From positions 62,001 to 126,000 of the forward strand of contig CAMAXZ010000005.1 in NCBI GenBank assembly GCA_945862325.1: 64,000 nt of DNA, written 5' to 3'. The position numbers were made by a program, and so were the translations under genes. The notes beneath the pieces were generated by a model. It was not told the origin of the DNA. It did no database searches and saw only the letters and a program-made list of their open reading frames with translations. Shown here in pieces: positions 1 to 7,219 of the stretch; position 1 is the stretch's first letter; every line of letters begins with the position of its first letter. The DNA is from Klebsiella pneumoniae (GTDB lineage Bacteria; Myxococcota_A; UBA796; SXON01).

Positions 1-2
1 GT

Positions 3-164
3 CCGTTCTACCTCGCGCGGTGGATGATGAACCTCTCGGCACATCGTGGCCGCACGCTGCTGACCGAGGTCGCGGCACGTCAAGTCGAGGACGGCACGAC
101 GCTGCTCGGCCGCATCCCCATTCAGGGGCGCAAGTTCATCAACGTCTACGAGCTGGGCGGCTGA
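3..164 (+). CDS. C-terminal end of an unrecognised protein (partial)
   Basis: The frame is open from the left edge and ends at TGA 162-164, leaving the last 53 residues. The tail reads PFYLARWMMNLSAHRG near its start and ends FINVYELGG. It shows no hydrophobic segment, cysteine motif or family signature that I recognise. The next gene converges on it with a gap of only ten bases. Function cannot be assigned from this fragment; the N-terminal part lies outside the window. Confidence 0.6.
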   Translation, partial: PFYLARWMMNLSAHRGRTLLTEVAARQVEDGTTLLGRIPIQGRKFINVYELGG

Positions 165-174
165 GCGACAGTCG

Positions 175-528
175 TCACCGGCGCGCGGCCACCGTCACCG
201 GCACTGACACGCGTCGCGTGCCCGCCTGGCCCCAGATCTCCCCGTCTCCGGGCTCGACGAAGGTCGCGAAGTTTTCGTCAAAGCTCGCGAGCGTGGCTGG
301 TACGGAGAAGAACCGAAGGGTGCCCGTCAGCACGGCGCCGTCGCAACGAAGGATCAAGCCCCAGGTGTCGCCCACGATGGGCGTTTCGGGGCCATCCACG
401 CGGAGCTCGAGATCCGAGCACGCGTGCCCCTCTTCGGCGTCCGTATCGGAGTCGTCCTCCGCCCCGGTGTCCGAGTCGGACGCCGGGGCGGAAGGGGGCA
501 TACACGCGAGCGCGGCGATGAGGAGCAT
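175..528 (-). CDS. small lipoprotein with Asp-rich linker, unknown function
   Basis: The 117-residue product begins MLLIAALACMPPS, a lipobox with the acylated Cys at residue 9. A short acidic linker (SDSDTGAEDDSDTDAEEG) follows and then a beta-rich domain of about 75 residues with two further cysteines. Linkers of this Asp/Thr type are common behind lipobox cysteines in myxobacterial surface proteins and probably act as a spacer. Residue +2 is Met, not Asp, so outer-membrane sorting is expected. The signal peptide is very short and has no basic residue. The gene lies 16 bases behind the gene upstream on the same strand and may be co-transcribed with it. Function is unknown. Confidence 0.7.
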   Translation of the reverse strand: MLLIAALACMPPSAPASDSDTGAEDDSDTDAEEGHACSDLELRVDGPETPIVGDTWGLILRCDGAVLTGTLRFFSVPATLASFDENFATFVEPGDGEIWGQAGTRRVSVPVTVAARR

Positions 529-544
529 GCGCCGCTACGCTAAC

Positions 545-994
545 TCAGGCGGTCGGGGTCGCCGACGGCGCGCCACGGCGGGTGCGCCGCCGCCGCCGCG
601 CCACGCGCTTCGGGGCCTGCACCCCTTCGACGTTGCGACGCCACCACTGGGCCGCGCCCTCGGGGGTCTTGATGCCGAAGATTTCGGCGATCGTCGCCCA
701 GTCTTTGCCTTCCGCGAGGGCCTTCCGACCCTGTTCGACCCGCTCCTCGCGCCAGGAGCGTCGGGTGACGCGGCGCTCCTCACGCTCCTTCTCGCGGGAC
801 TGCGACGCGGGCTTGCGCATCAGCGGGTAGCTGATGCCGAGCTTCTTCGCGTGGCGGCGCGCCTTCGCCCGCAGCGCGTCGCTCGACAGGCCCACCTTGT
901 CCGCGAGCTTGCGGAGCTGGCGCTCCCGCTTGCGCGGCGAGTCGCCGCGGCCCGCCATCTTGTTCAGGAGATTGAACATTTCTTCACCGGTCAT
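545..994 (-). CDS. small basic protein, possible nucleic-acid binder
   Basis: The ATG at 994 is preferred because GGAG sits nine bases before it; a TTG fifteen bases further upstream is the alternative. The 149-residue product is highly charged. An N-terminal helical region (LLNKMAGRG, then RKRERQLRKLADKVG) is followed by a segment like a helix-turn-helix (LAEGKDWATIAEIFGIKTPE) with a Trp pair (QWW), and then an Arg-rich tail (KRVARRRRRTRRG). The middle segment recalls SANT/Myb-like or resolvase-like small DNA-binding modules, but no named family is recognised. DNA or RNA binding is inferred from the basic tail and the HTH-like helix pair only. Confidence 0.65.
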   Translation of the reverse strand: MTGEEMFNLLNKMAGRGDSPRKRERQLRKLADKVGLSSDALRAKARRHAKKLGISYPLMRKPASQSREKEREERRVTRRSWREERVEQGRKALAEGKDWATIAEIFGIKTPEGAAQWWRRNVEGVQAPKRVARRRRRTRRGAPSATPTA

Positions 995-1024
995 CTGCGC
1001 GTTCTCCAATCTTTGGACTACTTT

Positions 1025-1045
1025 GCGGCCTCCCCGTCAGGCCGC
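1025..1045. other. inverted repeat in the leader of the 545-994 gene
   Basis: Arms GCGGCCT (1025-1031) and AGGCCGC (1039-1045) flank a seven-base loop. The repeat lies in the 191-base gap (995-1185) between two minus-strand genes, about 30 bases before the start of the 545-994 gene. No T-run follows on the minus strand, so it is a poor intrinsic terminator for the upstream vWA-like gene. It could be a leader hairpin or an operator. The rest of this gap holds nothing else I recognise. Confidence 0.25.
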
Positions 1046-1185
1046 TCGGGTCGGACGGTTGGCTTCCTGCCAGGCGACAGGCCAGCGAGGATGACCGCTG
1101 TCGGTCGCGTCGCATCCCCTGCGGGCGCAAACATAGCTTGCACCGTTCAGAAACGCCAGAGCATCCGCACACCGCGAAGCACTTT

Positions 1186-2619
1186 TCACTCCCAAGTCAA
1201 ACGGTTGCCCGCGATCTTGAACGACGTCGCTCCCGCGACGATCGAGTGACGACCGGGGGCCACACGCCGACCGTTGATCTCGACGTCCGAACGGCGGACC
1301 TCGGCGTCCACCCGTGTGGCGGTGAGCGTGCGTCCCGCGCGGATCACGATGTCGCCCTGCGGGGCGGGCACGACCACGACCTCGCCGTCCGCTCCGACGG
1401 AAAAGCCGACTTCCCTCCTGGAGCCGACCTCGAGGATGCGCCGCGCTTGACCCGCGCCGCGCCACACGAAGGTGCCGGTGAGCGTCAACGGCGCCACGCG
1501 CTCACGCGTCAGGACCGCCAGACCGCAAACGGCAATCAGGGCGACCAACACCCCAACAGTGAACACCGGCACCGACGGGCCCCACCGTTGCGCGACCGAA
1601 GTCGTCACGGTGCTCGTCAAGCCGCGCCGCGCCCCGTCGAGGTTCGCCTCGGCGAGCGGCCCGCCGGGAACCAGGGTCGCGTCCGCGGTCACGGTCACCG
1701 TCACCGGCACCTGCCCGGAGCGCGGCACGAGGGAGAAGGGGGCGGGCGGCAGCGCGAGCGTCGCGTCGAGCTCCGCGGACGGCGAGAGGAGGATCGGCAC
1801 GGTGGCGGCGGACGTGGCGCCTGTGAGCTCGATGCGATCCAGGCGGAGGCCGAGGGTGCGCGTGGTCGTGGTGAGGCGCAGGCGTGCGCGCGCCGGGTCT
1901 TCGTCGCCCGGCGTCACTTGGACGGAGAACGACCCGGTCCGCGCCTCGTAGCGAAGCGCGGGCAGCGACCGTGCCACATCCAACTGTTCAGACTGTGTGG
2001 CAAGCCAGCTGTCCAGCGCCGGCGGCGCCTCGGGACCGCCGGCGGCGAGCACACGTCCGACGGCGAGCTTGCCCTCCTCGATCGGGGCACGCCCGTCGGG
2101 CGGTGGCATGGGCAGCAGCCAGGCCGCGAACGGCACACGGGCCTTGTTCACCTCGGCTTGCAGCGCCACCTCGTCGCGGATCGTCCGGCACCCTCGACCG
2201 CCCACGTCCCATGGCGACGCCACGGACGGATCGTGACAGTAGAAGCTGAGCACGTACACGAGCCGCGCGTCGACGTCGTCGCCAGCGAGGACCTTCGACA
2301 ACGAGTACATCGCGGCGCCCAGGTCCGCGACGGGCGCTGAAGGGAGCTCCAACGTTCGGATTTGCTGCGCGAGCCCGGCGGGGTCCGTCGGCACCTCGGT
2401 GCTCGGCAACGCGTCGCCCGCCCGCGTGTGAAACGCCAGGATCGCGACGCGGTCGCCCGCGGGAACGAGTTCGACGTACCGCGCGATGGGCTCACGCGCG
2501 GCGTTCGCCGACGCGAGCATCGGCCCGCCGGTGTCGATGACGAAGACGTGCTCGACGCGTACCCGCGCCAGAGGCTCAGCGACATCCGCGCCGGACGCGA
2601 GGGGGATGAGGGCGAACAT
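1186..2619 (-). CDS. membrane-anchored von Willebrand A-like protein
   Basis: The 477-residue product has a short hydrophobic N-terminus, a vWA-like domain (about 20-215), a beta-rich middle, one membrane segment (about 350-370) and a C-terminal domain of about 100 residues. The vWA domain begins with VFVIDTGGPM, where a canonical MIDAS would be DxSxS; here Asp is kept but both serines are replaced, so metal binding is doubtful. The C-terminal domain ends NGRRVAPGRHSIVAGATSF, which resembles the end of FHA domains but is not certain. If the N-terminus is exported, the C-terminal domain is cytoplasmic. The true start may be a CTG about 18 bases upstream, six bases after a GGAG, which would improve the signal peptide. 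Role unknown; perhaps a surface adhesin or a sensor that crosses the membrane. Confidence 0.65.
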   Translation of the reverse strand: MFALIPLASGADVAEPLARVRVEHVFVIDTGGPMLASANAAREPIARYVELVPAGDRVAILAFHTRAGDALPSTEVPTDPAGLAQQIRTLELPSAPVADLGAAMYSLSKVLAGDDVDARLVYVLSFYCHDPSVASPWDVGGRGCRTIRDEVALQAEVNKARVPFAAWLLPMPPPDGRAPIEEGKLAVGRVLAAGGPEAPPALDSWLATQSEQLDVARSLPALRYEARTGSFSVQVTPGDEDPARARLRLTTTTRTLGLRLDRIELTGATSAATVPILLSPSAELDATLALPPAPFSLVPRSGQVPVTVTVTADATLVPGGPLAEANLDGARRGLTSTVTTSVAQRWGPSVPVFTVGVLVALIAVCGLAVLTRERVAPLTLTGTFVWRGAGQARRILEVGSRREVGFSVGADGEVVVVPAPQGDIVIRAGRTLTATRVDAEVRRSDVEINGRRVAPGRHSIVAGATSFKIAGNRLTWE

Positions 2620-2747
2620 CGGCAGCGCGGACGCCAGAACGGACTCCGGGCGGGCAGACTACTTGTAGTTGCCCACCGGCGCAACCATAACGCCTGACAT
2701 TGCGCGACCTGGTCTGTCCCACCTGGTGCACGCGTGCCCCACTGCCA

Positions 2748-2765
2748 CGGGGCGTCCACGCCCCG
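2748..2765. promoter_or_regulatory. 18-bp inverted repeat between divergent genes
   Basis: CGGGGCGT-CC-ACGCCCCG has perfect 8-base arms around two bases. It lies in the 212-base gap (2620-2831) between the divergent vWA-like and amidase genes, about 70 bases before the amidase start. The two-base centre is too tight for an RNA hairpin but fits a dimeric regulator site. No regulator gene lies next to it. Apart from this repeat and the amidase ribosome site (AAGGA at 2821-2825), the gap shows no recognisable feature. Confidence 0.3.
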
Positions 2766-2831
2766 CATGCGTCCAAGGGGGCCCGCCAGGACGCGTCAGG
2801 AGATGGCACGGTGCGTGCATAAGGACGCCGT

Positions 2832-4259
2832 ATGCTCCTTCTTCTCGCCTGCGCGTCTCCCGACCCGGTCCCGCACGCACTCACCGACGCGTTCACGTCC
2901 GCGTCCGACGAGCACGGAGTCCCGCGCGACCTCCTCGTCGCGACCGCGTGGGCGATCTCGCGCTTCGACCAACGCGAGGGCGCGGTGAACCGGGAGGGCG
3001 GCATCGGCCTGTTCAATCTGCGAGAGGGCGCCGCGTTCCCCTCGCTCGACACCGCGGCGGTCGCGATCGGCGCGGAGCCCGACGCGCTCGTCGACGATCC
3101 GTCGGCGAACATCCATGGCGCCGCGGCGCTGCTCGCCGCCGAGGCGCGCGTTTGGCAGGATCGGACGGGCGAGCCCGTGGACACCCTTCGTGAGTGGTAC
3201 CCGATCGTCGCCGCGTGGGCCGGCACGGAAGAGCCCGTCGTCGCCGAAGGGTTCGCCGCACAGGTGTACGACCTGGTCCAATTCGGTTTCGTCGGCGAGG
3301 CGCCGTCCGGCGAGGTGCTCGAGGTCGAGCCGACCCGCATGGAGTGGCGTCGCCTCGCGATCGGCGGCAGCTCGCTGGTCGAGCACTTCGTGCCGGCCTG
3401 CGCCGACAACTACTCGAACTACTCGCGAACGCGCGTGGACAAGGTCGTGATCCACACGATGGAAGGGAGCTACAGCGGCTCGATCTCCTGGTTCCAGAAC
3501 TGCTCGTCGTCCGTGAGCGCCCACTACAGCGTGCGCTCCAGCGACGGCGAGATCACGCAGTCGGTCGACGAAGCGGACGTCGCGTGGCATGCGGGGCATT
3601 GGAGCACGAACGAGGCGTCCATCGGCATCGAGCACGAGGGGTACGTGAGCGACCCGGGGCGTTGGTACACCGACGCGATGTACCGTTCCTCCGCGGCGCT
3701 CGTCTCCGACATCTGCGACCGGTATGGAATCCCGAAGGACCGCGCGCACGTGATCGGACACAACGAGGTGCCGGGTTGCTCCAGCCCCGGCGGCGGCGGC
3801 TCGGGTTGTCACACCGACCCGGGCTCGGGTTGGAACTGGGACTACTTCATGAGCCTCGTCACGGGCTCGGGCAGCGGCTCAGAGAGCATGGGAAGCGACG
3901 CCGTGGCGCCCGGACCGCTGGTCGGCAGGTTCGACGGTACGATCGAGTCGGTTCGCTACGCCGAGTCCGACACGTGCAGCGGGGCGCTCACCGGCGCCGT
4001 GACAGGGAGTCAGGTGTACCTCACGGGCACCTGCACGCTGGATCACCACCCGGACAAGTCCGAGCGCGTCACGTGGTCTGGGACAATCGTCAGTGGCGTC
4101 GTCGACGGTCGCATGACGGTCGAAGGATACAGCGTCCCGTTCCGCGGCTCGGTGAACGCGGACGGGGGCGTCAGCGCCTCGTTCCACGCGGAGACGGAGA
4201 TCGGCGGCGACGTCGGCTTCGTGAAGGTGGACGTCAACCTGGCGGTTGCGCCGGGCTGA
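2832..4259 (+). CDS. N-acetylmuramoyl-L-alanine amidase lipoprotein (Amidase_2)
   Basis: The 475-residue product starts MLLLLACASP. An in-frame TAA lies only three codons upstream and AAGGA precedes the ATG, so this very short signal peptide is firm. Residues 25-150 look like a lysozyme/transglycosylase fold (GGIGLFNL), but the usual catalytic Glu position reads AWAISRFD, so that domain is probably not a muramidase. Residues 200-340 are an Amidase_2 domain. The likely zinc ligands are His208 (VVIHTMEG), His310 (VIGHNEVPG) and the HTDPG segment at 327-331; IGIEHEG holds a probable catalytic acid. A Ser/Gly linker and a C-terminal beta domain (about 370-475) follow. The predicted role is to cleave the lactyl-amide bond in peptidoglycan at the cell surface, either in wall turnover or against prey. 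The 3' end overlaps the convergent tetR-type gene by 26 bases. Confidence 0.85.
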   Translation: MLLLLACASPDPVPHALTDAFTSASDEHGVPRDLLVATAWAISRFDQREGAVNREGGIGLFNLREGAAFPSLDTAAVAIGAEPDALVDDPSANIHGAAALLAAEARVWQDRTGEPVDTLREWYPIVAAWAGTEEPVVAEGFAAQVYDLVQFGFVGEAPSGEVLEVEPTRMEWRRLAIGGSSLVEHFVPACADNYSNYSRTRVDKVVIHTMEGSYSGSISWFQNCSSSVSAHYSVRSSDGEITQSVDEADVAWHAGHWSTNEASIGIEHEGYVSDPGRWYTDAMYRSSAALVSDICDRYGIPKDRAHVIGHNEVPGCSSPGGGGSGCHTDPGSGWNWDYFMSLVTGSGSGSESMGSDAVAPGPLVGRFDGTIESVRYAESDTCSGALTGAVTGSQVYLTGTCTLDHHPDKSERVTWSGTIVSGVVDGRMTVEGYSVPFRGSVNADGGVSASFHAETEIGGDVGFVKVDVNLAVAPG

Positions 4260-4761
4260 TCGGGACGCCGTCGAGCACGGCCAGCGCGAGCCCGTGGGTC
4301 GAGACGGCGAGGGCCCTCGCGAGCTCGGGGCGCCCACGGGGCGTGCCGAAGCGCCGTGTGGCGCGTACGAGCTCGTCCTCGAGCGCGCGCCGCGGCGAGG
4401 CCACGCCGCGGTACAGCCCGTTCGGGCGGGCGAGCTGTGGACGCCAGCCCTCGCCGCTCACGAATCGGTACGTGTGGCCGTTGGACGCCGCGAACGCCAA
4501 CCAGGCGTCCGCGAGGCGGCGCGGGTCTCGCTTCGCGACGTCGCGGGCCCACGCGCACGCCTCGTTCAAGATTTCGTCCGCGACCGCAGCGCGCAGCTCA
4601 CGGCGGCTCCCGAAGTGGTGCACCAGCGCGGGCGCCGTGACGCCGAGCTCACGCGCAAGCCCCCGCAGCGTCAGGGCGTCCACGCCGCGCTCCGCCACCA
4701 GCTCTCGCCCGCGACGGATCGCGTACGCGCGCAGATCCCCATGGTGGTAGGTGCCTTTCAT
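4234..4761 (-). CDS. TetR/AcrR-family transcription regulator
   Basis: The start at 4761 gives MKGTYHHGDLR, the usual opening of this TetR subgroup; a longer frame to 4845 adds a low-complexity Arg-rich stretch and is less likely. The 175-residue product has the N-terminal helix-turn-helix (LTLRGLARELGVTAPALVHHF, about residues 30-50) and a short ligand-binding domain with NGHTYRFV, like the WHG-type C-terminal domain. It should bind a palindrome as a dimer and be released by a small molecule. A TTTACG-A-CGTAAA palindrome lies about 95 bases upstream of its start, so autoregulation is likely. The ligand and other targets cannot be read from the neighbourhood. Confidence 0.85.
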   Translation of the reverse strand: MKGTYHHGDLRAYAIRRGRELVAERGVDALTLRGLARELGVTAPALVHHFGSRRELRAAVADEILNEACAWARDVAKRDPRRLADAWLAFAASNGHTYRFVSGEGWRPQLARPNGLYRGVASPRRALEDELVRATRRFGTPRGRPELARALAVSTHGLALAVLDGVPISPAQPPG

Positions 4762-4855
4762 CAGTGTTGGCTGCCAGCGGCGTCGCGGACGACGCGACGG
4801 GGAGTCGTGTGACGAAAGTGTGACGGAGACGAAGTCGGTGTCCATGGGGCCTATG

Positions 4856-4868
4856 TTTACGACGTAAA
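4856..4868. promoter_or_regulatory. candidate TetR operator
   Basis: TTTACG-A-CGTAAA is a perfect 13-base inverted repeat in an AT-richer island of the 179-base gap upstream of the TetR-type gene. Its size and position fit a TetR dimer site for autoregulation. No experimental support; the link to the adjacent regulator is inferred from proximity. Confidence 0.45.
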
Positions 4869-4940
4869 GATATACCCCCCGGCGCCAATTCTCCTGCGTG
4901 GCACAGGTTCGTCACAAGCGCTGGCGCGGGGCGGGGGCCC

Positions 4941-5438
4941 TCACAACGCCGAGCGCAGCGCCTCGATGATCTTCGGGGTGAGGGCGTCCCACGCCGCGTC
5001 GTCGTCCTTCGTCACGGTCACGAAGTCGTTCACCGCGAAGATGCCGCGCACGCCGCCAACCGCCCAGATCGCGGCCCCGAGAGGGTGGCGTGCCGCGTCC
5101 TCGCTCGAGTTGAACGACAAGGAGCCGGTCGGGACCACGCGCTTCCCCAGCACGAACTTACGCGCGTTCGGATTCGGGGTCTGTTCGTGTTCGATCGAGG
5201 TCGAGGTCGAGGTCGACGCGGGCTCGCGGCCGTGGTCGTGCCCGTGCCCGTGGTCGTGCCCGTGGTCGTGCCCGTGGTCGTGCCCGTGGTCGTGGCCATG
5301 GTCGTGCGCGCGTGGCGCCGCTTCCGGACGCGGGGTCGGCCGCGGCGGGGGCTGGCGCGCGGGGGCGGGCGCGGGAACAGGGGCGGTGGCGCGGCCGGTG
5401 ACGCGCGCGGCGAGACGCTTGAGGAGCGAGCGAATCAA
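4941..5438 (-). CDS. Nfu N-terminal-domain protein with His-rich repeat
   Basis: The start is TTG at 5438, eight bases after GGAG. The 165-residue product has a basic N-terminus, a Pro-rich stretch (20-40), a run of Asp-His-Gly repeats (about 44-70) and then a complete Nfu N-terminal domain (about 83-165: TPNPNARKFVLG, GVRGIFAVNDFVTVTK). In Nfu proteins this domain precedes a CxxC [Fe-S] scaffold domain. That domain is absent here, and there is no Cys in the protein. The His-rich stretch is typical of metal chaperones for Zn, Ni or Co. A metal-buffering or Fe-S accessory role is an inference. The repeat is encoded by tandem 12-base units, so its length may vary between strains. Confidence 0.75.
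   Translation of the reverse strand: MIRSLLKRLAARVTGRATAPVPAPAPARQPPPRPTPRPEAAPRAHDHGHDHGHDHGHDHGHDHGHGHDHGREPASTSTSTSIEHEQTPNPNARKFVLGKRVVPTGSLSFNSSEDAARHPLGAAIWAVGGVRGIFAVNDFVTVTKDDDAAWDALTPKIIEALRSAL
5233..5310. repeat. tandem 12-base repeat encoding Asp-His-Gly units
   Basis: About six copies of TGGTCGTGCCCG lie here, one shortened to six bases and the last two with substitutions. The repeats stay in frame with the minus-strand Nfu-N gene and encode its His-rich segment. This is a coding minisatellite, not a CRISPR array: the unit is too short and there are no spacers. Confidence 0.85.
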
Positions 5439-5487
5439 GGTCGAACTCCGACGATGCGTGCCGCTAACACCGCGCGAGGACCGTCGA

Positions 5488-6435
5488 TCACGCGCGCTCG
5501 AGCACCGCCAGGGTCTCTACGTGTTCGGTACCCGGGAACATGTCGTACGGCACCACGCGCGTGAGTCGGTAGCCCGCGGCGAGGGCAGGCCGGAGGTCGC
5601 GGGCGAGCGTGGAAGGCTCGCAGGACAGATACAGGATGGCCCTCGGCCGGGTGACGAGGAGCTTCGGCAGCACCCCGAGGGCCCCCGCGCGTGGCGGGTC
5701 GAGCACCGCGACGTCGAAGAAGTGCTCGCCGGTGCGCAGGCGCCCGACGTCGGCGGTGACGATCGTGGCCGAACGCGCGTTCACACGAGCGTCAGCGACG
5801 GAGCTGCGATCGGACTCGAGGAGGGTCGCAGGCACGCCACGCGCCACCGCGCGCGCGCTCAGGTTGCCGACCCCCGCGTAGAGATCGAGCAGCCGGGTGG
5901 GTGCGAGCCGGAGGAGGTGCGCGTCGACCTCGTCGACGATGGCGGCGTTGATCTCCAGGTTGACCTGGTAGAACGACAGTGGTGAGACGCGGAGGCCGGC
6001 GACGTCGAGCACGGGCTCCCCGGAGAGCGCTCGGTTGCCGACGGCCACGTGCCCGTCGAGATCACCCGGCTGCTCGAGGACCACCGCGACGCGCGCGCCG
6101 TCGCTTCGAAGCTCGATCTCGCCGCGGGCGCCGCCCCAGGCGCCAACCCGCTCGGCCTCGCGGACCACCTCGGGGCGAGCCAGGTCGGTGAGATCGACCT
6201 CCACCCAGTCGTGCGTGCCGGGGCGGCGGAAGCCGAGCCGCCCGTGCCGGTCCGCGCGAAGCTTCACGCGCGCCCTCGCGCCTTCGGAGCGCGGGGACGC
6301 GACGATCGGCGAGACGTCCGCGTCGATGCGTCCATTGCGCATCGCGTCGACCACCCGGGCCCGTCGTCGCTCCAGCTGCTCGTCGACAGGCAGGTGGGCC
6401 CAGGGCAAGAGCCCCGCTTCGGCCGCGCTGATCAT
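5488..6435 (-). CDS. TrmA/RlmD-family RNA (uracil-5) methyltransferase
   Basis: The 315-residue product has the SAM motif LLDLYAGVGNLS (about 182-193), DPPRAG (246-251), the catalytic-Cys motif LSCEPSTLARD (Cys272) and GTEHVETLAVLE near the C-terminus, all diagnostic of uracil-5-methyltransferases of tRNA or rRNA. It is shorter than TrmA (about 366) and RlmD (about 430). Cys272 is the only cysteine, so the [4Fe-4S] cluster of RlmD is absent, and no TRAM domain precedes the core. The target uridine therefore cannot be named. The ATG overlaps the stop of the TrpD-like gene by four bases (ATGA), so the two are probably translationally coupled. Confidence 0.8.
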   Translation of the reverse strand: MISAAEAGLLPWAHLPVDEQLERRRARVVDAMRNGRIDADVSPIVASPRSEGARARVKLRADRHGRLGFRRPGTHDWVEVDLTDLARPEVVREAERVGAWGGARGEIELRSDGARVAVVLEQPGDLDGHVAVGNRALSGEPVLDVAGLRVSPLSFYQVNLEINAAIVDEVDAHLLRLAPTRLLDLYAGVGNLSARAVARGVPATLLESDRSSVADARVNARSATIVTADVGRLRTGEHFFDVAVLDPPRAGALGVLPKLLVTRPRAILYLSCEPSTLARDLRPALAAGYRLTRVVPYDMFPGTEHVETLAVLERA

Positions 6436-7181
6436 CGGAAGTCCGAGAGATCGACGCCCTGGGAGAGGCGGACGCGCGACCACTGGTGGGCGTCTACCCA
6501 GGTTGGCATGACGCCTGCCACCAGGAGCACCGCCGCCGCGTTCAGCGCGACGAGCTCTGCCAACGGGCCGGGCTCGCCGGCGAGGGTCCGCGTCAGCGCC
6601 GCCGACACCCCCTCGGCGAGGCGCGCGTCGATGGCCGACGACGACACGCCGACGCCCGAGACGAGGAAAGGGCGCACCCGACCGCCGTCGAGGAGCGCGC
6701 CCACGGTGTCGTCGCCGATGCCGATCCAGCCCTCGTCGCCGCAGGTGACTACGAGGGCCCGCTCGACCCCGAGCGCGGCGAGCGCGCGGGCCGCGGGCTG
6801 CACGAGGGAGGGGTCGCGCACGCCGAGGACCTGGCGTTCCGGCTCGTACGGGTTCGACATGCGCACCGCGAGGTCGAGCCCCGACGCGCGAGGGTGCCAC
6901 CACGCGATAGGCAGCACCGCCAGCCCCGCGTGATCGATCGCGCGCGCGACGGCGTCCGGACTCCGGTGCGCCCGCAGCCCGAGCGGCTCGTGTTCGACCT
7001 GGACGAACACGCAGGCGTCCGCGGCCGCGGCGAGCACGCCCACCGCGGAGGTCAGCGGCGTCGCGACCCGCCCATCGAGGCTGAGGTCGACGATGACGCG
7101 AGGGTCGTCGAACACCAGGGGCCGCGCCTGCGCGCCAGCGGCGCGCGCGGCGCCCTCGAGGAGGGTCGTGGCTGTGGGCAC
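6432..7181 (-). CDS. degenerate TrpD-like (glycosyltransferase family 3 fold) protein
   Basis: GTG start; 249 residues. The pattern SNPYEPERQVLGV (about 108-120) matches the NPaxxxxQvlGV block of anthranilate phosphoribosyltransferase. TCGDEGW and a C-terminal LNAAAVLLVAG also align with TrpD. The protein is about 90 residues shorter than TrpD and lacks the N-terminal helical domain. The PRPP-binding GTGGD and the KHGN loop are not visible. It may have lost PRPP transfer and kept only the fold, or it may act on another substrate. No trp genes are nearby. Coupling to the methyltransferase by ATGA suggests a shared role in nucleotide or RNA metabolism, which is inference. Confidence 0.5.
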   Translation of the reverse strand: MPTATTLLEGAARAAGAQARPLVFDDPRVIVDLSLDGRVATPLTSAVGVLAAAADACVFVQVEHEPLGLRAHRSPDAVARAIDHAGLAVLPIAWWHPRASGLDLAVRMSNPYEPERQVLGVRDPSLVQPAARALAALGVERALVVTCGDEGWIGIGDDTVGALLDGGRVRPFLVSGVGVSSSAIDARLAEGVSAALTRTLAGEPGPLAELVALNAAAVLLVAGVMPTWVDAHQWSRVRLSQGVDLSDFR

Positions 7182-7219
7182 GTCGGCAACCGTAACGCGA
7201 GGGTGCCGAAAAGGCTGGT

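Noticed and set aside
5233-5310. CRISPR-like short repeats
   Set aside because: Units are 12 bases, contiguous and in frame with a protein gene; no spacers exist.
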